This document shows, in pieces, positions 9,246 through 18,687 of a stretch of DNA of 64,000 bases. How positions within the stretch are numbered: the first letter of the stretch is position 1; the number at the start of each line of letters is the position of its first letter. The DNA is from Anaerolineaceae bacterium UBA5211 (GTDB lineage: Bacteria; Chloroflexota; Anaerolineae; Anaerolineales; Anaerolineaceae), in the NCBI GenBank assembly GCA_002412595.1, contig DHVJ01000034.1, positions 12,615 to 76,614 on the forward strand, written 5' to 3'. Below the pieces are notes generated by a model. It searched no databases. It was not told where the DNA came from and was given only the letters and a program-made list of their open reading frames with translations. A program made the position numbers and the translations under genes.

Positions 9246-10406
9246 TTATCTTCTATTTACGCGCTCCCAGGATGCATCCTGATTTTTGCGTACATGTTTA
9301 AAAAATCCCAGCAAAGTCGCCAGGTTACTGCTCACTAAAAAAGCAGGCAGGTACAGAATTTTCAAAGGTCCTTTAAACGCCGAATAGCGGCCTAATCCGG
9401 CCAATGCGTAAAAACAAATCTGAGCAGCCAGCATCCAATTGACCCACATTCCAGCCTGCGATGCGCCAGACCAGGCCGCAACTGCCAGGATCAAATTGGA
9501 AAGCAGCGTTAAAAGCATGGCAAAAGGAATAAACAAACGGAAATATTTATGCGAGATAATCTGCCAGACCGCGGTTGGGTTGTTCCAGGGCAGCCAGCGC
9601 CAGGAATTGGCCAGTGCCTGAAAGCGGCCGGCTGTAATACGCGTGCGCCGTTTTACTTCATCCAGCTGGTTTTGCGAAACCCGCTCCCAGGATTCCGCTT
9701 GAGGCACATATGCGATGCGATAACCCGCTCGAATGATACTCAACAGGATGTAAAAATCATCGTTGATCACCCCGGCAGGAATGTGCGGGAAAAGGGTTTT
9801 GCGCACCGCCAAGATTTCGCCCGCTGCTGCGGTACAGCTATTTAATTGGCTCTCGTTTTTCTTTATCCAGGATTCATATTTCCAATATAAACCCTCTGAG
9901 TTAGATAGCGAATCCTCTTCACTGCGCACATGCTTGGCACCGGTAGAGGCCCCTACCCGCTCATCAGAAAAGGGCTGCAGCAAATATTGGAAAGAACACG
10001 GCAAAAAGAAATTATTGGCGTCCGAGAAGACCAACACCTCGCCCGCAGCGCTTTCCACCGCGTGTGCCATGGCAGCCAGCTTTCCGCGCCGTTCAGGACT
10101 ATAACTCAATTTGACACCCTGAGGGGCAAATTCCCGGACGATATCACAGGTATCATCCGTGGAACCATCCGCCGCGACGATTATTTCCATCTTTTCGCGC
10201 GGGTAATTCAACTCCAACGCATTGGCTAACTTCTCCCGCAGCACAAGCTCTTCGTTATAAGCGGCAATGATCAAACTGATCTCCGGCAGCTCTGCGCTCG
10301 GGGATTTTCCACGGCGATGGAAATGCGCCAACACGGCCATCAACAGCGGATAACCCAGATAGACATAGATGAGAAAAAACAGACTGATCCAAAATATTAC
10401 CGCCAT
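9246..10406 (-). CDS. Membrane GT2 glycosyltransferase, cellulose/hyaluronan-synthase-like, no PilZ domain
   Basis: A 386-residue processive-type GT2 enzyme. An N-terminal membrane helix (about 4-22) precedes the GT-A domain with LIIAAYNEE, AADGSTDDT, FSDANNFF and a NDDFYIL acid motif. KRRTRITAGRFQAL takes the place of the classic Q/RxxRW motif. At least three helices follow (about 290-375). It lacks the C-terminal PilZ domain that lets BcsA sense c-di-GMP. The BcsB-like gene directly downstream suggests that both work as a synthase extruding a polymer. The start is ATG 10406 with GGGAG upstream, sharing a base with the stop of the preceding gene (TGATG). It could instead make a short lipid-linked product. 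Confidence 0.9.
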   Translation of the reverse strand: MAVIFWISLFFLIYVYLGYPLLMAVLAHFHRRGKSPSAELPEISLIIAAYNEELVLREKLANALELNYPREKMEIIVAADGSTDDTCDIVREFAPQGVKLSYSPERRGKLAAMAHAVESAAGEVLVFSDANNFFLPCSFQYLLQPFSDERVGASTGAKHVRSEEDSLSNSEGLYWKYESWIKKNESQLNSCTAAAGEILAVRKTLFPHIPAGVINDDFYILLSIIRAGYRIAYVPQAESWERVSQNQLDEVKRRTRITAGRFQALANSWRWLPWNNPTAVWQIISHKYFRLFIPFAMLLTLLSNLILAVAAWSGASQAGMWVNWMLAAQICFYALAGLGRYSAFKGPLKILYLPAFLVSSNLATLLGFFKHVRKNQDASWERVNRR

Positions 10407-11548
10407 CAGCTTCTCCCTGCCAATTCGGCATAAATATCCATTAAACGCTCAACTGTCTTATCCAACGAGTATTCCTGGCTCACCAATTCCCTAGCATTGG
10501 TTCCCATGCGCCGGCCTTCTTTCGGATCAGTCAGGAAAAATTCCATCGCTTCCGCCAATTCTGCGCAATCCCCAGCCGAAATCAGACGCCCATTCTCTCC
10601 ATTTTGCACCAGCTCTACTGCCGCGCCCACGCGCGTGGCCAACACCGGCAGTCCGCAGGCCATGGCTTCCAACATCGAATTGGATAAGCCTTCCGTTTCT
10701 GAAGGCAGCACGAACAAATCGCTGGCCTGATAATACAGACAGGGGTCAGGTACATACCCGCCAAAAATAACCCGTCTGCCGGCACTCTTCCGTAATTCAG
10801 CTTCCATTTCGCCGCTGCCTAAAATCAACAGGTGCGCTTGTGGGTAACGTTCGCAAACGGAATCCCAAGCCTGCAGCAATGTGGACAAGCCTTTTTCGGG
10901 CGCCAGGCGTCCGCTGTACAGATATATTAATCCCGGGGGCAGTCCCAAAGCAGCCCGGATTTCCATTTTTTCGCGTTCCGATACCGGTTGGTAAATTTCC
11001 GTATCCACGCCGTTGGGCAGGAAGCGGCAGCGCGCAGGTTCAATGCCCTCTGCCGCCAATTCCTGGTTGATTTCGCGGCTGATAGTCAGGAAGATGTCCA
11101 CATGCTGCTTCAAACGGCGGATGCGCCTCTGGCCTGAACGGCGATGGTGCAGTTTATCCAAATCGCCCAATTTGCCGCCTCGCAAGACTTTCACCACCAA
11201 TGGGCAGTCTAGGCTGCGTTTTGCCAGGATACCCAGGTCGCTGGGGGAAAGCAATTCGTGCGCATGCAGCACCTGCGGTCGCAAGCTGCGGGTTTTGAAA
11301 AATCCGAATAGAAGATAGCAGAATGCCGCCAGGGGTTTGGGCTGCGGCGCGGGCACGCGGTAAACAGGCGTCCCATCAATGCTTTCGAAAGCAGCCATGC
11401 CTGCATATCGGCGGGTGACGATACTTGGCTCTAAACCCCGCTGGCGCAGGCGGCGGCAGACAGCCGCCAACTGCTTCTCCGCGCCGCCCAGGCGCGGCAG
11501 GTAAGACTGGATGACCATCACTACACGCAATCCTTGCGTATCAGGCAT
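10406..11548 (-). CDS. GT4-family glycosyltransferase
   Basis: A 380-residue GT4 glycosyltransferase. The N-terminus VVMVIQSYLPRLGGAEKQL is the typical first strand and loop of this family. The donor half has LYSGRLAPEKGL, the EX7E motif ETEGLSNSMLEAM, and LPVLATRVGAAVELVQNGENG. The open frame extends 69 bases upstream, but I chose ATG 11548 because GAGG lies 7 bases before it and the protein then begins at the usual place. It overlaps the preceding gene by 8 bases. It probably adds one sugar to a lipid-linked repeat unit; donor and linkage are unknown. Confidence 0.92.
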   Translation of the reverse strand: MPDTQGLRVVMVIQSYLPRLGGAEKQLAAVCRRLRQRGLEPSIVTRRYAGMAAFESIDGTPVYRVPAPQPKPLAAFCYLLFGFFKTRSLRPQVLHAHELLSPSDLGILAKRSLDCPLVVKVLRGGKLGDLDKLHHRRSGQRRIRRLKQHVDIFLTISREINQELAAEGIEPARCRFLPNGVDTEIYQPVSEREKMEIRAALGLPPGLIYLYSGRLAPEKGLSTLLQAWDSVCERYPQAHLLILGSGEMEAELRKSAGRRVIFGGYVPDPCLYYQASDLFVLPSETEGLSNSMLEAMACGLPVLATRVGAAVELVQNGENGRLISAGDCAELAEAMEFFLTDPKEGRRMGTNARELVSQEYSLDKTVERLMDIYAELAGRS

Positions 11549-12656
11549 GCAGCACCTCGTCATACAACGCCAGCAAGCGCTCCACCCATACGGCAGGCGC
11601 GTATTTCTCCTGTACACAGCGGCTGGCGTTATGCCCCAGGCGCTTTCTTTCGGCCGGGTCCCGCGCCAGGCGCATGATACCCTCTGCTAATAGGTCTGGC
11701 CGCACAGCCGGCAGCACCAGGCCGCATTCAGCCGAGATAATCTGGCGGTTATCACCCACATCCGTGGCAATCAGCGGCAGTCCGCTTAACATGGCTTCCA
11801 ATACTGCCAGCGACTGTCCTTCGTAGTGCGACGAACTGATATACAGATCGCTCGCGGCTAAAAGTGCCGGCACATCCGTGCGTTCTCCAAGCAATTGGAT
11901 GTAATCCGTCAACCCATTTTGGTCAATCTGCGATTGCAGTTCAGCGCGCCAGGGACCTCTGCCAGCGATCAGCAACATCGCCGGCTGCAGCAGGTTTGGC
12001 CTTGCCTGCGCAAAAGCTTCGATCAGGTCGCTGTACCCTTTTTCAGGGATCAGACGGCCGACCGAAATCATTAAAAGGCCTTTTCCATTTGCCAGGAATT
12101 CCCGCCGTGCTTGCTGTTTCTGCTTTGCAGAAATTTTCGGCAAATCAGGTACCGGGTTGGGAATCACATCCAGGTTTTTATCTTGAAAACGCGGCTGCTG
12201 CACGCGCGCCACAGTATGCCCGCAAGCGATAATGCGCCGGGAGTAACGCGTCAACGCGCGTGTCTCCAATTTGGTTCGGTAAGGTTTATAGGAATATAAA
12301 TGCACAGAAGCATTGTGCAGCGATGCCACGCTGGGAATACCGGCCCAATGAGCTGCCAAAGATCCGTGAATATTGGCATAATTGAGTTGGGTGTGTATAA
12401 GCTGCGCGCCACTGACGCGTAATTCCGCTTCAATTCGGCGCGTGCGCCATAAGTCAGCCAGCGAACGCAGCGGAATATTGGTTACTTCTACTTCCAATTG
12501 CTGCAATTCCTGGTAAATTGGTGAATGGATTTCCGGTGAAGAAAGCGAGATGACCTTCACACGATGTCCGTGCCGCAGCATTTCACGCGCAAAGACCACT
12601 TCCAGCGTCTGGGCGCCGCCCACTTTCAGGGAGTCGATAATCTGAACAACTTTCAC
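11541..12656 (-). CDS. GT4-family glycosyltransferase
   Basis: A 371-residue cytoplasmic GT4 enzyme. It opens with VVQIIDSLKVGGAQTLEVV, which contains the GG loop near the acceptor site. The donor-binding half has ISVGRLIPEKGYSDLIEAF, and the EX7E region SSHYEGQSLAVLEAM followed by LPLIATDVGDNRQII. The start codon is GTG at 12656, one base after the flippase stop, with GGGAG upstream. It is one of five GT4 genes in this operon, which suggests a repeat unit of about five or six sugars if each acts once. That count is inference. Confidence 0.92.
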   Translation of the reverse strand: MKVVQIIDSLKVGGAQTLEVVFAREMLRHGHRVKVISLSSPEIHSPIYQELQQLEVEVTNIPLRSLADLWRTRRIEAELRVSGAQLIHTQLNYANIHGSLAAHWAGIPSVASLHNASVHLYSYKPYRTKLETRALTRYSRRIIACGHTVARVQQPRFQDKNLDVIPNPVPDLPKISAKQKQQARREFLANGKGLLMISVGRLIPEKGYSDLIEAFAQARPNLLQPAMLLIAGRGPWRAELQSQIDQNGLTDYIQLLGERTDVPALLAASDLYISSSHYEGQSLAVLEAMLSGLPLIATDVGDNRQIISAECGLVLPAVRPDLLAEGIMRLARDPAERKRLGHNASRCVQEKYAPAVWVERLLALYDEVLHA

Positions 12657-12657
12657 C

Positions 12658-14124
12658 TCAAACTCCCTTCATCGCATTCCGTACAATTCCGGCGATATCC
12701 CGCATACGCTGCGGACCTTGCAGGTAAAGCGTGCCAAGGTAAACAACCGCCCCCGCCAGCACAGCCAAAACCAATTGCACAAGTGGATGCCAGTCCGGAA
12801 TACAGTGTAAAAGGCCGGCCACCACTACGGACATCAACAAGCCGCTGATGGTTGCCGGTATAAACTGTACCAGGATCTCTCTGGAGGAAATGTGAAACAT
12901 GCGCCCCGCCACCACCAGACTCAGAACACCGGAAATGAAAGCTACAGCCGCCTGAACCCAGGCCACCGCGACAATCGATTGGTAGCGCGAGAGCGTGAAC
13001 CACAAAGCCGGCAGCAAGATAGCCAACCGCACAATGGTCAAATAAGTCAACACTTCCGGCCTGCCCTGTGCTTTGTAAAAACTGCCCGCGTTGCGGAACA
13101 GAGAGAGGAGCAGCGCATAAATGGCAATGGCGCGAATGACCGGGATGGCTTCCACCCATTTGTCAGTAAAGAATGCCAAGACAAACGGTTCTGCCGTCAG
13201 GGCAATGCCCAATCCCATCGGTATGGTTATCAAAGAGACATACTGCAGCGAACGGGCGAAATTACGGTTCAGCGACTCAGCGTTATCGCGCATTTTTACA
13301 TAAACCGGGAAGATCACTTCCGAAACGATGCGGGCAAATTGAGTCAGTACCATATCCGGAATGCGAAAACCCAGTGTGTACACACCCAAAGCCTCGGTGC
13401 CCAGATAGCGCCCGATGAACAGGTAATCCGCATTGTTGAGCAGGTTAGCCAAGGTATCCAGTACAACAATATTTAGACCATACTTGAGCATGGATTTAGC
13501 GATGGGGCGTGAGAAACGCAGCGAAGGCTTCCAGGGGTTAACCACTTTTGCCACCACTACCGAAGCACCGTTGGCAATCACCTGCCCCCATACCTGCGAC
13601 CAGTAGCCAAAACCCAAAAATGCCATCGCCACTGAAACCAGACCTTTTACCAAAGCATAGCTGACTTCCGGGATAAATTTTTTACGAAAATCCAGCCTTT
13701 TAGCCAGATAAATCGAATTAACATTGCCCAAAGCAGAAATGGGATAAACCAACACCATTATGCGCACCACGGTCACCGCGCGCTCGTCATGGAAATAATC
13801 ACCAATGTAAGGCGCAAGGAACCAGGTCAGAACGAACAAGCCAATGCCTACTGCCAGTCCCAGCCAGAAAGCAGTATCAGCAGTTTCGGGCTCATCCTTA
13901 TGGTAGATCAGGGCCGGGCCGATGCCCAGCCCATTTAACGCATCCAGAAAGCTGGTTACGATAAAAGCATAGCCCACCACCCCAAAATCCGATTTGGACA
14001 ACAAACGTGCCAAAATAATGGTGCTGATAAACACCAATAACTTGCCGGTATAAACGGACAAATATGACCAAAAAGTGCCACGGATGGTTACATTTGCGAA
14101 ACTGCTTTTCGGATTATTTTCCAT
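12658..14124 (-). CDS. Wzx/WzxC-type polysaccharide flippase (MOP superfamily)
   Basis: A 488-residue polytopic membrane protein of the MOP exporter group, expected to flip the undecaprenyl-pyrophosphate-linked repeat unit to the outer face. It starts with SSFANVTIRGTFWSYLSVYTG..., then LARLLSKSDFGVVGYAFI, a conserved pattern in WzxC/RfbX proteins. About 12-14 hydrophobic segments are spread over the length, including paired helices at the C-terminus. Length fits the family (430-500). It overlaps the upstream polymerase gene by 11 bases. Neighbouring Wzy- and Wzz-like genes support the role in a Wzx/Wzy pathway. Confidence 0.92.
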   Translation of the reverse strand: MENNPKSSFANVTIRGTFWSYLSVYTGKLLVFISTIILARLLSKSDFGVVGYAFIVTSFLDALNGLGIGPALIYHKDEPETADTAFWLGLAVGIGLFVLTWFLAPYIGDYFHDERAVTVVRIMVLVYPISALGNVNSIYLAKRLDFRKKFIPEVSYALVKGLVSVAMAFLGFGYWSQVWGQVIANGASVVVAKVVNPWKPSLRFSRPIAKSMLKYGLNIVVLDTLANLLNNADYLFIGRYLGTEALGVYTLGFRIPDMVLTQFARIVSEVIFPVYVKMRDNAESLNRNFARSLQYVSLITIPMGLGIALTAEPFVLAFFTDKWVEAIPVIRAIAIYALLLSLFRNAGSFYKAQGRPEVLTYLTIVRLAILLPALWFTLSRYQSIVAVAWVQAAVAFISGVLSLVVAGRMFHISSREILVQFIPATISGLLMSVVVAGLLHCIPDWHPLVQLVLAVLAGAVVYLGTLYLQGPQRMRDIAGIVRNAMKGV

Positions 14125-15646
14125 TCAATTCGTTTCTTCCTGCTTTTGCGGATAAAGAGGACTCTTTCAACTTCAAACGGTTGCGGAATATGGCTCGCGC
14201 AACCAGTAATTCTTCGTTTTTCGCCGCCTGGTAAGCTGCCAAGTTGACTCCAATCAACAACCATAAATTGCGCGGATAGGCACCATGAATAAACAAAGCA
14301 GATGCCAGGTAGCCGACAAATCCAATCTCAAAAGCCAAAGCCAAATCCGCATCACCTTCCAATGCAATTTTATTAAATATCTTGTTGGATTTGGATAGGC
14401 TGGAAAAAGCGGAATAGAGCACATATACGAACATGGCAAAACCAAGAATACCCTGTTCAGCCAACACTTCCAGATAGAGGCTGTGGGCCGAACGTTCTGT
14501 ATTGCGCGGGTCAAGTCCCAGACGCACGGAATAATTCAGATAGTTTGCCGCGTAATTCTCATAACCAATGCCAACGATTGGATGGTCCAGGAACATCCGC
14601 AAAGCCACTTCATATTCACTCATACGGCCGCGCAGTGAAACTTCAGTACGCACATCCGCGCCGGAAAACGGCAGGTATTCCAAAATGGTCTGGATTCGCT
14701 CGAAATAAGAACTGGGCAGGAAAGGCATCAGCAGGGCCAGGATCAGGATGCCGCTCAGGATAGCGATCAAGGGTGGTTTACGCAGCAGGACCAGCAGGCC
14801 CAGTACCGCGCATAAAGCCAGGAAGCCGCCTCTTGAAAATGTAAATACCACAGTCAGGAAGCTGACAGCCAGTGCCCATCCGGCCAAGACTTTCATGATG
14901 GTCTTCTTTTCATACCGCAGGCGATTTAGCGCCAGCGGGATGATCACCACCATCACTTGCGCGAAGAAATTGGGGTCACCGTAAGTACCCATGATACGGT
15001 ATCCTTCCGTGCCGCTAACGATGTTCATCAACTGGGATTCAGCCAATCCCCAATAATCATTTGAAAAAGAACTGGTCATATACTGCACTACCGCAATGGT
15101 ACCCAGGAGAATACCCGTTGCCAAGAAACCCCAAGCTGCCATGCGGAAGGATTCCTTGGATTGAATCAACATCACCAGCATGATTACAATGATGGCGTCT
15201 TTCATGAACGCTAACAATCCTTCCTGTGCACGCAGAGCATCACCCGCGTAGAAAAGTGACAGGAAAATCACCAAGCCGTAAGCAGCAATGATAGCCGCAG
15301 AAGAAAGCCAACCTTGAGGCCTGACACCCAAAAGTATCCAACGCAGGAAAATCATCAGCGCCAGGAAAGCGATAAAAGGCTGCGCGATAGAGGGCGCGCC
15401 GTAATAATGTACCGCCACATCCGAAATTCTGGCATAGGTCATCGCCACCAAGGTAAAAAGACCCCAGTCAATCTTCCAGACGGTGGCAACCAGCAGCACA
15501 ATGCCAATCAACATTAATATATATAGACTGGCGCTGTGAATGCGGGTGGCCAGCAGCGCCCCTCCAATGCCAGCCGCGATCGCCGCAATACCCGTTACCA
15601 GCGAAATCCACTCAAATGATGAAGTGGTTCCATCTGCTCGGCGCAT
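14114..15646 (-). CDS. O-antigen polymerase/ligase family (Wzy/WaaL-like)
   Basis: A 510-residue membrane protein with about 12 hydrophobic helices and one large external loop (about residues 300-375). The loop contains RGRMSEYEVALRMFLDHP, IVGIGYENY and AHSLYLEVLAEQG, the signature of the Wzy_C/O-antigen ligase domain, in which a loop His and Arg are needed for glycan transfer. Between the flippase and the Wzz-like gene, the polymerase role (Wzy) is more likely than a lipid-A ligase. The start is ATG 15646 with AGGAGA 6 bases upstream, 19 bases after the Wzz-like gene. Assignment to the superfamily is firm; polymerase versus ligase is inferred from context. Confidence 0.9.
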   Translation of the reverse strand: MRRADGTTSSFEWISLVTGIAAIAAGIGGALLATRIHSASLYILMLIGIVLLVATVWKIDWGLFTLVAMTYARISDVAVHYYGAPSIAQPFIAFLALMIFLRWILLGVRPQGWLSSAAIIAAYGLVIFLSLFYAGDALRAQEGLLAFMKDAIIVIMLVMLIQSKESFRMAAWGFLATGILLGTIAVVQYMTSSFSNDYWGLAESQLMNIVSGTEGYRIMGTYGDPNFFAQVMVVIIPLALNRLRYEKKTIMKVLAGWALAVSFLTVVFTFSRGGFLALCAVLGLLVLLRKPPLIAILSGILILALLMPFLPSSYFERIQTILEYLPFSGADVRTEVSLRGRMSEYEVALRMFLDHPIVGIGYENYAANYLNYSVRLGLDPRNTERSAHSLYLEVLAEQGILGFAMFVYVLYSAFSSLSKSNKIFNKIALEGDADLALAFEIGFVGYLASALFIHGAYPRNLWLLIGVNLAAYQAAKNEELLVARAIFRNRLKLKESSLSAKAGRNELNGK

Positions 15647-15665
15647 TTAATTCTCCTAAAAGTTC

Positions 15666-16727
15666 TTATTCCGCGGTAGCTTTTAACGCGTTCAATATGA
15701 TTTCATCACTGGTAGTATTATCTGAATTATCCGCCACACCAATGGCCGGATTGAGTGAAATGCGTTCATCCAGCGAAGCCAGCTGCATAGGAGCCTTCAA
15801 TGCTTTCTGCAGACGCGTGCAGATGCTTTCGGCAGCTTGCAATGGGGTATCCGGCAGCAGCAAAGAGAAGGTCGTGTCATCCCAACGGCTGACGCTGTCA
15901 TTGCCGCGCAAACCGGCTTTCAACACACCTACGACATCCGCCAACAAGTGATTCAATACCTGCTGCGGCAGCGTATCGTAAAACTCCGTCAATCCATTCA
16001 GCTTGATCATCACCAGGGAGAAGACACCTTCTTCCTCTCTCGATTTATCGGTCTGTTCGTTGATCAAGGTTTCAAAGTATTCACGGTTGTATGCCGATGA
16101 CTGCGAATCGATAAGACGGCGCTGCCGGTAGGCTTCCAGCGGGATACGCAATTGGTCGCGCAGAATAGCCAGGATCACGCCAATCAACAAACCCAACACT
16201 GCACCCAGAGAGACGTCGCGCACTGGTTGGGGACTGATGGGGTCAGTCGGGACCATGGCCACATCCAGAATATTGACTTCATACACCTGATAAAGCGTCT
16301 TCATATAATCGATTCCAGTGCGAGCCACGCCATTCGCCCATTGGGCTACGATTTCCGGATCTGGTCCGGTTACATAAATTTCCATCACATTGGAATCCGG
16401 TAAAATCACCGTGCTTTGTGTATATTCTTCGATTTCAGCATCAGTCAGATTAAGCGTGCTGATGAAAGTTTGTTGATTGAACTCACTATCAAACACATCT
16501 GAATAGGTAGTCACAATGGAAGAATTATCTAACGATGTCAAACTGCTGACAAAATCTTTCCCTGCAAAGCTATCCGGATTGGGCAGCACAATCATGCGGG
16601 TAGTCGCTTCATACATCGGGGAGGAAAAAAAATCTATGATTAAAGTGACATTCATGGAGGCCAGAACTGCCAGGACTATGATCCACCATCCTTTTTGAAT
16701 CATACGGAGATACATTTTGATATTCAT
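15666..16727 (-). CDS. Wzz-like chain-length determinant fused to a degenerate GGDEF domain
   Basis: A 353-residue inner-membrane protein. Residues 1-190 are a Wzz/polysaccharide co-polymerase: helix 14-34, an extracytoplasmic domain with DPEIVAQWANGVA, a Pro-rich VPTDPISPQPVRD before the second helix (172-190). The rest (about 210-350) folds like a GGDEF domain: SAYNREYFETLI matches the conserved LNR start, and RWDDTTFSLLLPDT sits where RYGGDEF is expected. The catalytic GGDEF is DDTTF (283-287), and the metal-binding Asp strand reads MIKLNG, so no cyclase activity is expected. The I-site motif RxxD is intact as RGND (274-277) at the canonical distance. This predicts a c-di-GMP-binding regulator of chain length. 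No tyrosine kinase partner is encoded nearby. ATG 16727 overlaps the previous stop as ATGA. Confidence 0.88.
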   Translation of the reverse strand: MNIKMYLRMIQKGWWIIVLAVLASMNVTLIIDFFSSPMYEATTRMIVLPNPDSFAGKDFVSSLTSLDNSSIVTTYSDVFDSEFNQQTFISTLNLTDAEIEEYTQSTVILPDSNVMEIYVTGPDPEIVAQWANGVARTGIDYMKTLYQVYEVNILDVAMVPTDPISPQPVRDVSLGAVLGLLIGVILAILRDQLRIPLEAYRQRRLIDSQSSAYNREYFETLINEQTDKSREEEGVFSLVMIKLNGLTEFYDTLPQQVLNHLLADVVGVLKAGLRGNDSVSRWDDTTFSLLLPDTPLQAAESICTRLQKALKAPMQLASLDERISLNPAIGVADNSDNTTSDEIILNALKATAE

Positions 16728-17968
16728 TTTTCACCTGCCGTTACTTTTTTCTTATATTGAAATTGTATAAATAAATTCGCCAATTCCAAAGTGTTAATAC
16801 TTATATTAAATTCGGATTCCACCAGCTTCCGGCCAGCGGCGGCCATTTTGACAGCCTCTTTTGGGTGTGCTTGCAGCCAAACAATTTGCCTAACAATAGC
16901 ATCCACATCCCCTGGCGGTACTAACAAACCGCTCACCTGGTCGCGGACCAGCTCGGGGATCCCGGAAATATCGGAAGCAATCACAGCGATATTGCTGGCT
17001 AAAGCTTCCATCAAAACCACCGGAATGCCTTCCATTTTCCCGCTGGGGGTAACCACGCTGGGCAGCACAAAACAATCCGAGCCGGCCAATAGAAGCGTGA
17101 CCTCATTCTCTGTTTTGGGTCCGACTAATTCTACGCATGCACTCAAACCCAACTGCTCGATTTGTTTGGCCAAGGCGGATTGAAGTTCTCCACCACCCAC
17201 GATACGGCAGTGGAACGGGAAACCCTGTTCTTTCAGCATCGTGCAAGCCTCGACCAAATGCGCCTGGCCCTTATAGGGCTGCAGGCTGCCAATGTTGATA
17301 ATTTGGAAATCCGAAGAAACGGGGTTTTGCTTGTGTGTATAACGGTCTGTAGAAATACCGCAGTGGATCACTTGGATTTTTTGCTCAACTTGTGCTCCAT
17401 AAAGGTGAACAAGGAAAGCCTTGTTGAATTGCGAAATCGCCCGAATAAAAACAGCGCCATCTAATTTTTGTTTAAGCATGGTCCGGTTCACAAAGATATC
17501 GTGGGCATGCACACTGATACTGTACGGAATACCGGTAAAACGCCAGATGATCCAGGCAGCCAGAGCCGGATGCGTGGCGTAATGCGCGTGGATATGGCCA
17601 ATTTCCAAGGCTTGCATTTCCTCAGCCATTTCTACGGCTACCGGAAAAATAAACAATGCCCGCAGCAGGAACCTCACGCTGGATAAATTGAACCATAGCA
17701 TTTGGAAAAAAATGGCGCAATAGCGGCACGGCCGCCGGAACATCATTCTCAGATTTGCCCGGATACACTTCCAGGAGAAAAAGCGGACATGATGCAATTC
17801 ATCTAACCAATGCGCAGCCTCCGGATGAACCAGTGATTGGCGCTGCATCACCAGGGGAAATAATTCGACAGAGAAACCCTGCTCGACCAGTTCGTTCATC
17901 TCCCGCAATATGAATGTCTCCGGCAAATGCGGATAACGGGAAACAATATATGCCACTTTGGGTTTCAC
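16724..17968 (-). CDS. GT4-family glycosyltransferase
   Basis: A 414-residue GT4 enzyme of the subgroup common in exopolysaccharide operons, opening with VAYIVSRYPHLPETFILREM. The middle has HIHAHYATHPALAAWIIW and YSISVHAHDIF. The donor half has NIGSLQPYKGQAHLVEA, SVVTPSGKMEGIPVVLMEAL (EX7E-like), and SGIPELVRDQVSGLLVPPGD. The start is GTG at 17968, overlapping the sugar phosphotransferase stop (GTGA). As the first glycosyltransferase after the priming enzyme, it may add the second sugar, but gene order does not prove this. Confidence 0.92.
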   Translation of the reverse strand: MKPKVAYIVSRYPHLPETFILREMNELVEQGFSVELFPLVMQRQSLVHPEAAHWLDELHHVRFFSWKCIRANLRMMFRRPCRYCAIFFQMLWFNLSSVRFLLRALFIFPVAVEMAEEMQALEIGHIHAHYATHPALAAWIIWRFTGIPYSISVHAHDIFVNRTMLKQKLDGAVFIRAISQFNKAFLVHLYGAQVEQKIQVIHCGISTDRYTHKQNPVSSDFQIINIGSLQPYKGQAHLVEACTMLKEQGFPFHCRIVGGGELQSALAKQIEQLGLSACVELVGPKTENEVTLLLAGSDCFVLPSVVTPSGKMEGIPVVLMEALASNIAVIASDISGIPELVRDQVSGLLVPPGDVDAIVRQIVWLQAHPKEAVKMAAAGRKLVESEFNISINTLELANLFIQFQYKKKVTAGEK

Positions 17969-18687
17969 GTGATCCCATTTCCTTTGAAGATCGATGTAAA
18001 TGTGCGGATCAGGATTTCAATATCCAGGCGCATGCACTGATGTTGGATATAGGCAATATCAATTAACAAGCGCTCTTTAAATTCGGTTTCCCCTCGATGA
18101 GTGATTTGCCATAGTCCGGTCATACCGGGCGGCACATCCAGGCGTTCCGTTTGCCAAATTTTGTAGGTATCCGGTGAAAAAGAGGTCGGACGCGGACCGA
18201 CCAGAGACATATCGCCTTTAATGACATTCCAAAGTTGCGGCAGTTCATCAATACTGGTTTTTCGTAAAATCCTCCCTACTTTGGTCACGCGCGGGTCATC
18301 CGGGACTTTAAAATCCGGCCATTCCAGTACATTCAGATGCATCAAAGCCGGTTTCAGCTCATCCGCGTTGGGAACCATGGTTTGGAATTTATACATCCAA
18401 AAGCGGTTTCCGCCCCTGCCGGTGCGCAGTTGCTTGTAAAAGGCTTTGCGGGAAGGGTATTCAAACTTAACTGCGATGATAGCTAACAAAATAACCAGCA
18501 GCCAAACTGGAGACGAGATAATTGTTAATAACAAATCAAAGACCCGCTTCATCCGCAGGTAGTTTTCGCTTCCAACCAAACACTTATCCGGGTCATATTT
18601 CGCTATCCAAGCTATATCTTCCCGAATTGCACCATCTTTCAAATTGATGCCAGGTTCATTCGGCGTTATTGTCTTTTCCTTGATCAT
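17965..18687 (-). CDS. Undecaprenyl-phosphate sugar phosphotransferase (priming enzyme)
   Basis: A 240-residue bacterial sugar transferase (the catalytic part of WbaP/WcaJ-like enzymes). It transfers a sugar-1-phosphate from a nucleotide sugar to undecaprenyl phosphate and so starts the repeat unit. Seen motifs: RMKRVFDLLL followed by a hydrophobic hairpin (about 50-72), KQLRTGRGGNRFWMYKFQTM, KVGRILRKTSIDELPQLWNV, GDMSLVGPRP and PPGMTGLWQI. The Lys/Arg-Thr-Ser-Asp-Glu-Leu segment holds the catalytic acid pair. It is shorter than WbaP because the long N-terminal membrane and CoA-binding-like region is missing, as in EpsL/PglC types. It overlaps the upstream degenerate-GGDEF gene by 32 bases. 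Confidence 0.93.
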   Translation of the reverse strand: MIKEKTITPNEPGINLKDGAIREDIAWIAKYDPDKCLVGSENYLRMKRVFDLLLTIISSPVWLLVILLAIIAVKFEYPSRKAFYKQLRTGRGGNRFWMYKFQTMVPNADELKPALMHLNVLEWPDFKVPDDPRVTKVGRILRKTSIDELPQLWNVIKGDMSLVGPRPTSFSPDTYKIWQTERLDVPPGMTGLWQITHRGETEFKERLLIDIAYIQHQCMRLDIEILIRTFTSIFKGNGIT

